A stretch of DNA of 64,000 bases, from positions 47,248,416 to 47,312,415 of the forward strand of contig NW_024041150.1 in NCBI RefSeq assembly GCF_014851395.1, given 5' to 3'. The DNA comes from Micropterus salmoides. Lineage: Eukaryota; Chordata; Actinopteri; Centrarchiformes; Centrarchidae. Shown piece by piece: positions 1 through 11,149 of this stretch (positions are counted from its first letter, which is position 1; each line of letters begins with the position of its first letter). A program made the position numbers and the translations under genes. The notes under the pieces were generated by a model. That model was given only the letters and a program-made list of their open reading frames with translations, was not told the DNA's origin and ran no database searches.

Positions 1-327
1 TCAGCTCACCTTTATTTACGTGTCCACTCTGGTTTAATCATTTCAGACACGCAGACTAACTGCAGACAGGCGGCTGCAGATATATTTAGAATACACCAGA
101 AACTCTAGTTTAACGGCTCATTAATGTTAGATCTCCTCCACAGATAAACACGGAATTAGCTTTGTGGCTAATTTAGCAACGGGCAGTGTTAGCTGCTGTA
201 ACGTTAGCTGATTTTAGAGAATATTTAGAAGTGATGAACTAGAGACAAATGTGGACCGTTCACCAGAACTGCCTCACTGAAATAAATCTACAATCACGTC
301 TGTCAGCAACTTCAAACACCCCGCTAC
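1..327. other. Left flank, no gene seen
   Basis: I see no coding exon, RNA gene or tandem array here. The stretch is ordinary AT-rich non-coding fish DNA leading up to the 3' end of the LINE that follows. Confidence 0.4.
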
Positions 328-787
328 TTTATTTATTTATTTATTTATTTATTTATTAGCACAAAGACACATATATATTAAAAAGAATACTGTATGGATT
401 ATGCAGGAGAGGTAAGAAACCTCCCCTCTGGATTATCACACCAAATTAATATAATAAATAACAACAACAATAACAATAATCACAATGATGACAAACAATT
501 AAAGACAACATACATACTGAAATTTTAAGGGTTAGCAGGTCATGAATGTTTTCAGGAGAGGAGAAGTGACTGGGTCTGTTTTTATTATAATTATTTACAG
601 GGTAATAATAATAAAAAGAATAATCTTTATTTGTAGAGCACTTTTCAAAAACAAGTTACGAAGTGCTTTAACAAGTGTAAAGACAAATAATACAAAAACA
701 ATACAAGATAAAATCATGAAAACATTGAAAAGACTAAAATACACGTTTAAGATAAATATAAAATTAGTAAAATACAATAAAATAAAG

Positions 788-3430
788 TCAAATAAGATCG
801 GGAAAGGCTCTCCTATAAAAGTATGTTTTAAGAAGGGACTTAAAAGAGTTCACTGACTCAGCCGACCTGATTTCCTTGGGCAGGCTGTTCCAGAGCCTCG
901 GGGCCCTGACAGCAAACGCTCTGTCCCCTTTAGTTTTCAGTCGAGACTCTGGAACAGACAACAGACCTCTGCCCGAGGATCTCAAGGTACGTGCTGGTGC
1001 GTATGGGACTAAAAGGTCAGAAATATAACAAGGCGAGAGGCCATGAAGAGCTTTAAAAGTGATCAATAGAATTTTAAAGTCAATTCTAAAACATACTGGG
1101 AGCCAGTGTAATGAAGCTAAAATGGGAGTAATGTGGTTATATTTCTTTGTTCTGGTTAAAAGCCTGGCAGCTGAGTTCTGGACAGTCTGGAGTCAATCAA
1201 TAGATTTTTGGGTTAAACAGGTGAAAAGGCTGTTGCAATAATCCAGGCGTGATGAGATGAAGGCGTGTAAAATGGTCTCAATGTCCTTAAAAGTTAACAT
1301 AGATCGAATTTCTGCTATATTTCTAAGTTGATAAAAACATGATTGAACAAGCTTTGTGGTGTGATGCTTGAACTTTATGAGATGCTGTCATCAGCATAAA
1401 TATGAAAAGAAATGCCATGTTTATGGATAATATGTCCAAGGGGAAGCAGATACAAGGAAAATAAAATGGGTCCTAAGACCGACCCCTGAGGCACACCATA
1501 TTTAACTGGACAGAACGAAGAGACAGTTGTTTACAGACACGCAAAACTTCCTATTTGACAGGTAGGATGAAAACCATTCTAGGGCAGTACCAGAGATCCC
1601 CACCCAGTGCCTCAGTCTGTCTAACATGATGTTGTGATCAATGGTGTCAAAAGCAGCGCTAAGGTCCAGGAGTACCAGGACTGAGCACATGCCTTCATCA
1701 GCAGACATTAAAAGGTCATTGGTGACTTTAAGCAGGGTAGTCTCAGTGCTGTGGTACTTCCTGAAACCAAACTGAAACTTTTCAAATATTTTGTTATTTT
1801 CCAGTACAGTGAGCAGCTGTTTGGACACAATTCTTTCTAGAATCTTTGCAATAAAAGGCAGTTTTGAAATTGGTCTAAAATTATGTGGGAGGGAGGGATC
1901 TAAACCAGGTTTCGTTAAAAGTGGGTTCACGCAAGCCGTTTTAAAATAATCAGGGACACAACCAGTAGATAGGGAGCTGTTGAAAACAGAGATCAAATGG
2001 GGCCCAACAGAATCTATTACTTTCAGTAAAAACTTTGTAGGTATTACATCAAGTGGGCTGGAGGACACTCTCATTTGTGATACTGTTTTCAAAAGCTCAG
2101 ACAAGTCGATGGGATAAAACTGGTTAAAACGCTCTTGTTGCTGGTGAGGAACCTCTGAGTAAGAGGCCGCGGGGGTAACAGAGGCTCTGATTGACACCAC
2201 CTTATTGGTAAAATAAGATAAAAACAATTCACAGTCATCATTACTTCCAGCTGAGGCACAAGGAGGGGTTGGGTTTACCAGCTGATCCACAGTCTTAAAC
2301 AGAAACCTGGGATTGTGTTTATGTGTAGTAATGAGTTCAGAAAAATAGTGTGTTCTCGCATCCTTAACCAAGTTATTGTATTTAATTCATAAATCCTTCA
2401 GACTGAGGTAATGGACTTGGAGACTGGATTTTTTCCATCTGCGCTCTGCATTCCTGCATTCTCTTTTTAGGCTGCGAATGCTGTCATTTATCCAGGGTTG
2501 CTTACTAGCTTTAGACGTAGGCCTAACCTTTAGAGGAGCAGTAATATTTAGTGACGACAAGCAGATATGATTGAAGTGATCGACCAGATTGTTGGTGTTG
2601 GAATCAGACAAGTGTTGGCTTTGGCTCTGAAAGAATGCGCAAAACTTTGAAACACTTTGTTCATTAAAGATGCGACAACACACGGAGCTTGGTGAGGCGG
2701 CATGAGTAACAGGCGAATCGCAGCTAAAAACAATACATCTGTGGTCAGATATGGTCATGTCCACTAATTCCACAGAGGAAATGCTGACACCCAGGGTAAA
2801 AACCAAGTCCAGTGTATGACCACGGTTATGTGTTTGCCCTTTGACATGTTGTTTGAAGTTAAAAGAAGTGGCCATATTTAAAAAGTCAGTTGCATTAACA
2901 TTGTTGGGGTCATCAACATGAATATTAAAATCGCCGCAAAGAACAATTCTGTCATAATTTAAAACCAGAGTAGATAAAAATTCAGGAAGTTCTGATAAAA
3001 ATCCTCCAGGCGGTTTTGGGGGGAGATAAATTATAACAAATATGATAGGTTGCAGCCCTCCAACTTTAAGAGTGAGAACTTCAAAGGAGATAAATTCATC
3101 ACAGCGTACTTGATGACATTTAAAATTTTTCCTATACACGCTCACTAGCCCACCACCACGACCACTGACCCTCGGTTGACTAAAACAATCATATTGAGGC
3201 GGACACAGTTCAGCTAGCTGGCTATAGTCATTCATCTGCAACCAGGATTCAGTTAAAAACATAAAATCTAGATTTGCAGACAAGATAAAATCATTTAAGA
3301 TAAAAGTCTTACTTGAAAGTGATCTCACATTGAAGAGAGCCATTTTAAATGAGTTTGTTCTGGGTGCTGGAGTTGGTGCAGTTGTCCTAATCCTTAAGAG
3401 ATTACTAATATTTCTGTGTGGGATGTGCAC
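788..3430 (-). pseudogene. LINE ORF2: endonuclease plus reverse transcriptase, broken
   Basis: The frame from 3430 down begins with an AP-type endonuclease (MALFNVRSL start, LTESW, GGGLVSVYR, CGDFNIH, SDHRCIVF motifs). An in-frame TGA near 2385 separates it from the reverse transcriptase, which opens at about 2371 with FRPISKLPFIAKILE, GFRKYHSTETTLL and LLDLSAAFDTIDH. A frameshift near 1510 is followed by YGVPQGSVLGP and an intact YADD catalytic box (1387-1398). The C-terminal part reads in another frame at 788-1066. At least three lesions therefore interrupt one original polyprotein. The product would nick target DNA and copy the element RNA; this copy cannot make a full enzyme. Family identity is secure; exact lesion positions are approximate. 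Confidence 0.85.
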
Positions 3431-3601
3431 ATTTCGGTTTACTGGTCTATGCGTGATGATGACAGGAATAGAAGTCTTTGGAACAGCGCTGGGAGCAGAC
3501 GGCTTTACATGCCAGCAGGTGGAGACAGTTGTTTGTGGCAGTGAGGCAGAGATCTGTTCAGTGAGTGGTGGTGTGTCCAGGTGTGCTGCATGAATGATTA
3601 G

Positions 3602-4875
3602 TCATTCAGGTAAGTCATGTGTGGACCGCACCACATGCTGTATGTGCGCAGCTAACATTTCTGAGCCACGTTTGTTTGGGTGAAGTCCGTCTGTCTTAAA
3701 AAGAGACATTCTTTGCCATAAAATATTAAAATTATCCACATAACACACACGATGAGCCCTGCAGGCGGACTGGAGCCAGTCATGGAGGCCAAGGAGTTTA
3801 CTGAAGCGGCCAGCACCGCGACCGACTGTGGGAATGGGACCAGAGATAAAAACGGACTTTCCACACTGCTTTAAAAAGTTAAAAAGACGGTTAAAATCTG
3901 ATTTTGTCAGCTCAGACTGCCGAAGAGCTGTGTCATTTGTTCCGACATGGACTATCACTCTTGTGATGGAGGACGGGAGCGACGGCATCAGGTCCTGGAG
4001 TTTTTTTAAAATGTCAGCCGTGGTGGCACCGGGGAAGCAGCGAGTGGTAGCGTTAAAGAAACGGATGTTTCTGGTTATGGAGTCACCAATTATTAGTGTG
4101 GTTGGGGAGAAAAGAGGACGAGGAGATGCTGGTTGTTGGGTTCCAGAGCAGGACTGAGCAGAATCTGCTTCAACACTGCGTGCGGACTGAGGATGGAGTG
4201 TGTGAGCTGCCGAGTGTTGTGTTGGAGTAGCAGTAATAGACCTGAGAGAAGGGCTACCCGACGGTGCAGGGTAGAGACGGCTTCCGGAGCGTCTGAGCAC
4301 AGCCTCCTTTAGGGTCCTACGTCGGGAAGCGGAGGTTTTTGACCGGGATGATGGCCGCGGATCAGGCGCAGCGGCAGAACGGCGGCCAAGTGCAGGAGAT
4401 GTTGCCGGTGGAGGAGATGCAACAGTGTCGGCAGGCACTGTGCCCCGAAAGAGATCTGTATCAGGGAGACTTGAAGCCGCAGGTGCATCTGCTGGATGGA
4501 CCGGAGTGTCGTTAGACAGGGCTGCATAGCGGTTGGAGAGGCCGATGTACGGAGGAGAGGCAGCCCCATCCGAACCTCTCTTGCAGCCACGGACCACCAC
4601 TTCAGCCCAGGTTGACTGATGCTTCGGAGTCGAGCAGGATGAAAGCCTCGGAAGACTAGAGGGGTCCCAAAACACGGTGTCCTGGATGTTAGCGGTTGCG
4701 CTAAGAGAAACAATCTGTTTGGCTTGTACTGAAGCCACATCCATAAAGCCAGTCAGCAGGGAATCTTTCTCTTTGAGTTCCTCTGAAAGTCGTCGGATGT
4801 CTTTCATAAGGTCAGCAATCTTCTTGTTCGCTTTCTTAAGGAGTCCTCATGGGGCAGAGTTATCTCAGCTAGCAT
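3602..4875 (-). pseudogene. LINE ORF1 with coiled coil and SGNH-hydrolase-like domain
   Basis: The main open frame (4807 to 3602, 401 codons) starts with a charged, probably coiled-coil segment (RRLSEELKEKDSLL), has a low-complexity Ser/Pro/Ala-rich middle, and ends with an SGNH/GDSL-like domain: LIIGDSITRNIRF (block I with the Ser), HVGTNDTA (block III, G-x-N-D) and DGLHPNKRGSEMLA (block V, D-x-x-H). Esterase-type ORF1 proteins are known in CR1/L2-superfamily LINEs. A better start at about 4875 (MLAEITLPHEDS) runs into a different frame near 4845, so a one-base frameshift probably removed the N-terminus. It lies directly 5' of ORF2. The domain marks a transposon protein, not a host lipase. 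Confidence 0.8.
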
Positions 4876-5151
4876 AGTCACCGGAGCTTTGTTGTGATCA
4901 GTAGCGTTGATCGCAACAAAGTTCATGTCGGATGACTAAAATCCTTAACCCACGTAAAACTTAAATTAAAAACTTAAGTTAAATAAAAAGGATATAAAAA
5001 TGTAACGAAAAACAGTGGATTAAAACTGGATAAGAGTTCGGTTTAAGACTGAGCTTCCGACAGGTGGCTACAGACGCCAACGCATGCGCAGAGTGCAGAT
5101 TACGTCAGCAATTACGTCAGCGATCTTGTGACAAGATAACAACATACAACA

Positions 5152-6768
5152 TACAAGTACTGCGTTCAGACTTTACTTCAGTAAAAGTACTAATACCTCA
5201 CTGTGAACACACTCTGGTACCAAAGTACAAGTACTGCGTTCAGACTTTACTTCAGTAAAAGTACTAATACCTCACTGTGAACACACTCTGGTACCAAAGT
5301 ACAAGTACTGCATTCAGACTTTACTTCAGTAAAAGTACTAATACCTCACTGTGAACACACTCTGGTACCAAAGTACAAGTACTGCATTCAGACTTTACTT
5401 CAGTAAAAGTACTAATACCTCACTGTGAACACACTCTGGTACCAAAGTACAAGTACTGCATTCAGACTTTACTTCAGTAAAAGTACTAATACCACACTGC
5501 GAACACACTCTGGTACCAAAGTACACGTACTGCATTCAGACTTTACTTCAGTAAAAGTACTAATACCACACTGCGAACACACTCTGGTACCAAAGTACAA
5601 GTACTGCATTCAGACTTTACTTCAGTAAAAGTACTAATACCTCACTGTGAACACACTCTGGTACCAAAGTACAAGTACTGCATTCAGACTTTACTTCAGT
5701 AAAAGTACTAATACCACACTGCGAACACACTCTGGTACCAAAGTACACGTACTGCATTCAGACTTTACTTCAGTAAAAGTACTAATACCACACTGCGAAC
5801 ACACTCTGGTACCAAAGTACAAGTACTGCATTCAGACTTTACTTCAGTAAAAGTACTAATACCTCACTGTGAACACACTCTGGTACCAAAGTACAAGTAC
5901 TGCATTCAGACTTTACTTCAGTAAAAGTACTAATACCTCACTGTGAACACACTCTGGTACCAAAGTACAAGTACTGCATTCAGACTTTACTTCAGTAAAA
6001 GTACTAATACCTCACTGTGAACACACTCTGGTACCAAAGTACAAGTACTGCGTTCAGACTTTACTTCAGTAAAAGTACTAATACCTCACTGTGAACATAT
6101 TCTGGTACCAAAGTACAAGTACTGCGTTCAGACTTTACTTCAGTAAAAGTACTAATACCTCACTGGGAACACACACTGGTACCAAAGTACAAGTACTGCA
6201 TTCAGACTTTACTTCAGTAAAAGTACTAATACCACACTGTGAACACACTCTGGTACCAAAGTACAAGTACTGCATTCAGACTTTACTTCAGTAAAAGTAC
6301 TAATACCTCACTGTGAACACACTCTGGTACCAAAGTACAAGTACTGCGTTCAGACTTTACTTCAGTAAAAGTACTAATACCTCACTGTGAACACGCTCTG
6401 GTACCAAAGTACAAGTACTGCGTTCAGACTTTACTTCAGTAAAAGTACTAATACCTCACTGTGAACACACTCTGGTACCAAAGTACAAGTACTGCGTTCA
6501 GACTTTACTTCAGTAAAAGTACTAATACCTCACTGTGAACATATTCTGGTACCAAAGTACAAGTACTGCGTTCAGACTTTACTTCAGTAAAAGTACTAAT
6601 ACCTCACTGGGAACACACTCTGGTACCAAAGTACAAGTACTGCATTCAGACTTTACTTCAGTAAAAGTACTAATACCTCACTGTGAACACACTCTGGTAC
6701 CAAAGTACAAGTACTGCGTTCAGACTTTATTTCAGTAAAAGTACTAATACAACACTGTGAACACACTC
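5152..6768. repeat. 74-bp minisatellite, about 22 copies
   Basis: Tandem copies of a 74-bp unit that contains CTTCAGTAAAAGTACTAATA and ends CTGGTACCAAAGT. Units differ by a few substitutions, and blocks of three units (222 bp) and six units (444 bp) recur almost identically, so expansion went by multi-unit duplication. The AGTACTTTTACT-type core is widespread in fish genomes. The array stops a few bases short of the class II alpha promoter. Short open frames inside it are repeat artefacts. Confidence 0.95.
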
Positions 6769-6789
6769 TGGGTGACAGCAGTCTGTCTA

Positions 6790-6835
6790 CCTGGTTACTG
6801 ATGACATAATGTGATCTCTGCTCTGTGATTGGCTG
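6790..6835 (+). promoter_or_regulatory. MHC class II X and Y boxes of the alpha gene
   Basis: CCTGGTTACTGATGACA (6790-6806) matches an X1 plus X2 element, the site of RFX and CREB-family binding. TGATTGGCTG (6826-6835) is a Y box, the NF-Y CCAAT site. The 20-bp gap is the spacing normal for class II promoters that recruit CIITA. It is the only such module upstream of the alpha start codon, about 0.52 kb away. Function is inferred from motif and spacing. Confidence 0.75.
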
Positions 6836-6857
6836 CTCTGTGTGTGAGACTGGTTCA

Positions 6858-7349
6858 CACACAGGTTCAGGTCTACAGAGAGTCTCGGACAGCTTCAGGT
6901 CTACAGAGAGTCTCGGACAGGTTCAGGTCTACAGAGAGTCTCGGACAGGTTCAGGTCTACAGAGAATCTCAGTCAGGTTCAGGTCTACAGAGAGTCTCGG
7001 ACAGGTTCAGGTCTACAGAGAGTCTCAGTCAGGTTCAGGTCTACAGAGAGTCTCGGACAGGTTCAGGTCTACAGAGAGTCTCAGACAGGTTCAGGTCTAC
7101 AGAGAGTCTCAGTCAGGTTCAGGTCTACAGAGAGTCTCAGGCTGGTTCAGGTCTACAGAGAGTCTCGGACAGGTTCAGGTCTACAGAGAGTCTCGGACAG
7201 GTTCAGGTCTACAGAGAGTCTCAGGTCTACACAGAGTCTCAGACAGGTTCAGGTCTACAGAGAGTCTCAGACGGGTTCAGGTCTACAGAGAGTCTCAGAC
7301 AGGTTCAGGTCTACAGAGAGTCTCTGACAGGTTCAGGTCTACAGAGAGC
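6858..7349. repeat. 28-bp minisatellite in the class II alpha leader, about 17 copies
   Basis: The unit is roughly CAGGTTCAGGTCTACAGAGA plus TCTCGGA or TCTCAGT. The array fills the whole interval between the SXY module and the start codon, so it should form most of the 5' untranslated leader. I see no ATG in any unit. Open frames running through it exist because the repeat lacks stops in some frames and are not genes. The last unit ends within five bases of the start codon cluster. Confidence 0.9.
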
Positions 7350-7353
7350 TGTG

Positions 7354-10300
7354 ATGATGATGAAGATGATGAAGGTCCTGGTCCTCGGTCTCTCCTGGGT
7401 CCTCTGGGTCTCAGCTGACGGTAAGTTTCATGTTTCAGATTTAAACTCTGAGGCTTCAGATCAAACAGACAGCTGATCCTCCTGGTCCTGGTCTCTCTTC
7501 AGGTCTACATGAGGACATTAATATCTTTGGCTGTTCAGACTCTGACGGAGAGTTCATGTTTGCTCTGGATGGAGAAGAGCTTTGGTACGCAGACTTCATC
7601 AACAAGAGAGGAGTCTATACTCAGCCCCCCTTTGTAGATCATGTGAGCTATGTGGAAGAAGTTTATGAATCTGCTGTGGCTGATCTACAGGTCTGCAGAG
7701 ACAGCCTCAAACTAAGACGTAAAGCCATCAAGGATCCTCTGGAGAACGGTAAAGAGAAACTCATCTTGTGTCTCTTTAACTGCTTGAGCTGTTTGAACTG
7801 AAAAGACACACAAACTAAATATAAAAACTGAACAAAGGAATATAGGGATTTGTTTATTACATATTATTGTTAATTAAAGGCTGAGTGTGTGTGAATCTAT
7901 ACTGAAAATAAACATATAAGTGCTCATAAAACCATGAGAAAAATAAAAACCTGTAGAGACTCGCAGCTTTCCCTCATATTTCACAGCTTTCATGTCATTG
8001 TAAACGTGCTGCAATGAACCCGACCATCCTGTGAAGTTTGGTCCCAGCTGTTGGTGGGAACAATGGGAGTGTGTTCGCTAAACGTCTGGAGATCTACTGA
8101 GTGCATCGGTACTCTGTCCCAAACCTGGACAGGGAGTCTCTGTTACCTTTGTGGTTTATCAGTTTCAGGAGGGAGAGAAGGTTCAACATGAACTTTGATG
8201 AGAAAACCGGGAGAAGCTGAAGCAGCTAATGTTACTTTGGCCCAGCAACAGCGGTTCTACTACCCTCTGTAGGCCAGCTGCAGGGTCCAGACCACTTTAT
8301 GAAGAATTGACTGTGTTAGTGTGACATGTTGACAGCTTATGGTGGAGACAAAGAAACAGATTAAATATATTAAAGCTAGTAAACAGTTTAGAGAGTCAGT
8401 GTTACATTAAAACATGTTTCTAGTGTTTCATCCATTTCTAGTTTGTTGTCTTTGTGCAGACTAACACAGAGATTTTGAGTTCTAGCTTACAAAGAACTTC
8501 AAACCTGCAAACATAAAGATACCCTGAAGTCCAGACAGGCTGGACACAGACTGATCATATGAGAAATTACTAAGATCTGTGTTCCTGTCCAGATCCTCCT
8601 TCCAGCCTGCTCGTCTACACCAGAGACGACGAGGAGCTCGGAGAGAAGAACCAGCTGATCTGTCATGTGACTGGTTTCTATCCTGCTCCTGTAAAGATCT
8701 ACTGGACCAAGAACGGAGAGAACGTGACTGAAGGAACCAGCATCAACGTTCCCTTCTACAACACAGACGGTTCCTTCAGACAGACGTCCAGACTGGAGTT
8801 CATCCCACAGCAGGGAGACATTTATAGCTGCACAGTCCAACATCTGGCCCTGGACAGTCCTCTGACCCGGATCTGGGGTGAGACACTTTATTTAAACTCA
8901 CACAGACAGACACCTCATTACCTGATGGTTTAATGTCTCTGTGTTTCTGTCTCCAGATGGTTTAATGTCTCTGTGTTTCTGTCTCCAGATGGTTTAATGT
9001 CTCTGTGTTTCTGTCTCCAGATGGTTTAATGTCTCTCTGTGTTTCTGTCTCCAGTTGGTTTAATGTCTCTGTGTTTCTGTCTCCAGATGGTTTAATGTCT
9101 CTCTGTGTTTCTGTCTCCAGATGGTTTAATGTCTCTGTGTTTCTGTCTCCAGATGGTTTAATGTCTCTCTGTGTTTCTGTCTCCAGGTGGTTTAATGTCT
9201 CTGTGTTTCTGTCTCCAGATGGTTTAATGTCTCTGTGTTTCTGTCTCCAGATGGTTTAATGTCTCTGTGTTTCTGTCTCCAGATGGTTTAATGTCTCTCT
9301 GTGTTTCTGTCTCCAGATGGTTTAATGTCTCTCTGTGTTTCTGTCTCCAGATGGTTTAATGTCTCTGTGTTTCTGTCTCCAGATGGTTTAATGTCTCTCT
9401 GTGTTTCTGTCTCCAGATGGTTTAATGTCTCTGTGTTTCTGTCTCCAGATGGTTTAATGTCTCTGTCTGTTTCTGTCTCCAGATGGTTTAATGTCTCTGT
9501 GTTTCTGTCTCCAGATGGTTTAATGTCTCTGTGTTTCTGTCTCCAGATGGTTTAATGTCTCTGTGTTTCTGTCTCCAGATGGTTTAATGTCTCTGTGTTT
9601 CTGTCTCCAGATGGTTTAATGTCTCTGTCTGTTTCTGTCTCCAGATGGTTTAATGTCTCTGTGTTTCTGTCTCCAGATGGTTTAATGTCTCTGTGTTTCT
9701 GTCTCCAGATGGTTTAATGTCTCTCTGTGTTTCTGTCTCCAGAAGGTTTAATGTCTCTCTGTGTTTCTGTCTCCAGGTGGTTTAATGTCTCTCTGTGTTT
9801 CTGTCTCCAGATGGTTTAATGTCTCTGTGTTTCTGTCTCCAGATGGTTTAATGTCTCTCTGTGTTTCTGTCTCCAGATGGTTTAATGTCTCTGTGTTTCT
9901 GTCTCTAGATGGTTTAATGTCTCTGTGTTTCTGTCTCCAGATGGTTTAATGTCTCTGTGTTTCTGTCTCCAGATGGTTTAATGTCTCTCTGTGTTTCTGT
10001 CTCCAGATGGTTTAATATCTCTGTGTTTCTGTCTCCAGATGGTTTAATGTCTCTCTGTGTTTCTGTCTCCAGATGGTTTAATATCTCTGTGTTTCTGTCT
10101 CCAGATGGTTTAATGTCTCTCTGTGTTTCTGTCTCCAGATGGTTTAATGTCTCTGTGTTTCTGTCTCCAGATGGTTTAATGTCTCTGTGTTTCTGTCTCC
10201 AGATGGTTTAATGTCTCTCTGTGTTTCTGTCTCCAGATGGTTTAATGTCTCTCTGTGTTTCTGTCTCCAGATGGTTTAATGTCTCTGTGTTTCTGTCTCC

Positions 10301-10552
10301 AGGTGGTTTAATGTCTCTGTGTTTCTGTCTCCAGGTGGTTTAATGTCTCTGTGTTTCTGTCTCCAGATGGTTTAATGTCTCTGTGTTTCTGTCTCCAGAT
10401 GGTTTAATGTCTCTGTGTTTCTGTCTCCAGATGTGGAGACGACCCCCCCCAGTGTTGGACCTGCAGTGTTTTGTGGACTGGGTCTGACTGTGGGTCTGCT
10501 CGGTGTGGCTGCTGGAACCTTCTTCCTCATCAAAGGAAACGAGTGCAGCTGA
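7354..10552 (+). CDS. MHC class II alpha chain
   Basis: Coding exons: 7354-7420 (signal peptide), 7503-7748 (alpha1), 8593-8877 (alpha2, Ig C1-set), 10431-10552 (connecting peptide, membrane segment, short tail), all joined in phase 1; about 239 residues, normal for the family. The chain pairs with class II beta to present peptides to CD4 T cells. Alpha1 has two cysteines (NIFGCSDS and VCRDSLK) that form the disulfide found in fish but absent from most mammalian alpha chains. Alpha2 has LICHVTGFYP and YSCTVQH for the Ig disulfide, and one N-glycosylation site (NVT). The membrane segment is GLGLTVGLLGVAAG followed by a six-residue tail. The start is in a run MMMKMMK; any of four in-frame ATGs could be used. 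No lesion is seen. Regulated through the SXY module upstream. Locus name (DAA, DBA and so on) cannot be set here. Confidence 0.93.
7749..8592 (+). other. Intron 2 of class II alpha
   Basis: This 844-bp intron is non-repetitive apart from ordinary AT-rich sequence. I see no transposon or RNA gene in it. Confidence 0.5.
8934..10430 (+). repeat. 32/34-bp minisatellite of splice-acceptor-like units, about 45 copies
   Basis: The unit is ATGGTTTAATGTCTCTGTG followed by TTTCTGTCTCCAG, with a CT insertion in the 34-bp form. Every unit ends in a pyrimidine tract plus CAG, identical to the real 3' splice site of the membrane exon, which is the final copy (TTTCTGTCTCCAG then ATGTGG at 10431). The array therefore occupies nearly all of intron 3. 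A few units vary (TCTCTAG, CCAGAAGG, TTTAATATCTC). Confidence 0.95.
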
Positions 10553-10614
10553 TTGGCTGGATGAAGTTATAACTCTTTTTTCCGTTTAAGAAATTCTTTT
10601 TATGTTTTGCTACG

Positions 10615-10620
10615 AATAAA
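10615..10620 (+). terminator. Polyadenylation signal of class II alpha
   Basis: AATAAA lies 63 bases after the stop codon, giving a short 3' UTR. The next 430 bases hold no other feature before the beta-gene X box. Confidence 0.6.
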
Positions 10621-11049
10621 ATGTGTTCTTTAAAACCAATGCTGAAATAACTTTTCCAAGACGTCATGCAACTCAAACAATGAGTAAAGATATCCTGCTC
10701 TAATCCAGATGTGCACTCAATGCTTTGTATTATTCCTCTTATATTGAAAATGAATCCAGGGTAAGACTTGTAAATGGGAAACATTTAAATTTAATTTAAA
10801 TGAACATTCTCAGCTTTAATTATTTCATGTGGTATCTTTGTACTCAGATAATTTACAGCAGAAATGTTTAGGAAGAACTTAATTCTGCCTGAATTTTAAT
10901 GTTAACAACATCATGGGGAAAAATTGTAATTGAACAACAATGTTTACCTTTGAAATGTCTCAAATTAATGTTCACTGAACTCGTATTTCATTGCTTTTGT
11001 TCCCTCTTTCATAATAGACAACGGAGTGTGACTTGTGTCCCATCGTCTG

Positions 11050-11070
11050 CCTGGTAACAGATGATGATCA
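11050..11070 (+). promoter_or_regulatory. X box of the class II beta gene
   Basis: CCTGGTAACAGATGATGATC is a good X1/X2 match and closely resembles the alpha-gene X box. It lies 80 bases upstream of the beta start codon. I do not see a clear Y box (CCAAT/ATTGG) at the expected distance; the best candidate, ATGTGATCC, is degenerate. Confidence 0.65.
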
Positions 11071-11149
11071 GGTCATGTGATCCTTCCTCTGCTTCTTCCA
11101 GCAGCTCTCAGTCAGACTCTCTCAGTGTTTGTCAGGTCAACAGAGGAAC

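Larger units (their letters stand above)
328..5040 (-). mobile_element. L2/CR1-superfamily LINE, long damaged copy
   Basis: A non-LTR retrotransposon read on the minus strand. Its 3' end is at low coordinates, where a short ATTT repeat (328-356) may be its tail, and its 5' end lies near 5.0 kb. Going 5' to 3' it holds an ORF1 with an SGNH/esterase-like domain, then an ORF2 with an apurinic-type endonuclease and a reverse transcriptase, then a C-terminal segment with the RxLRSSGRGLL and RLWNSLP motifs seen in L2/CR1/Rex-type fish LINEs. The order and near-complete length suggest a fairly recent insertion, but stops and frameshifts in both ORFs make it inactive. Clade assignment (L2 versus a neighbouring CR1-superfamily clade) is inferred from these motifs. 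Ends were not fixed by target-site duplication. Confidence 0.85.

Noticed and set aside
3602..4807. Host SGNH hydrolase gene
   Set aside because: The domain sits directly 5' of LINE ORF2 on the same strand and follows the known esterase-type ORF1 layout.
6825..7476. Two overlapping ~200-codon plus-strand frames through the class II alpha leader
   Set aside because: They arise from the 28-bp repeat lacking stops and run into the real signal-peptide exon in the wrong frame.
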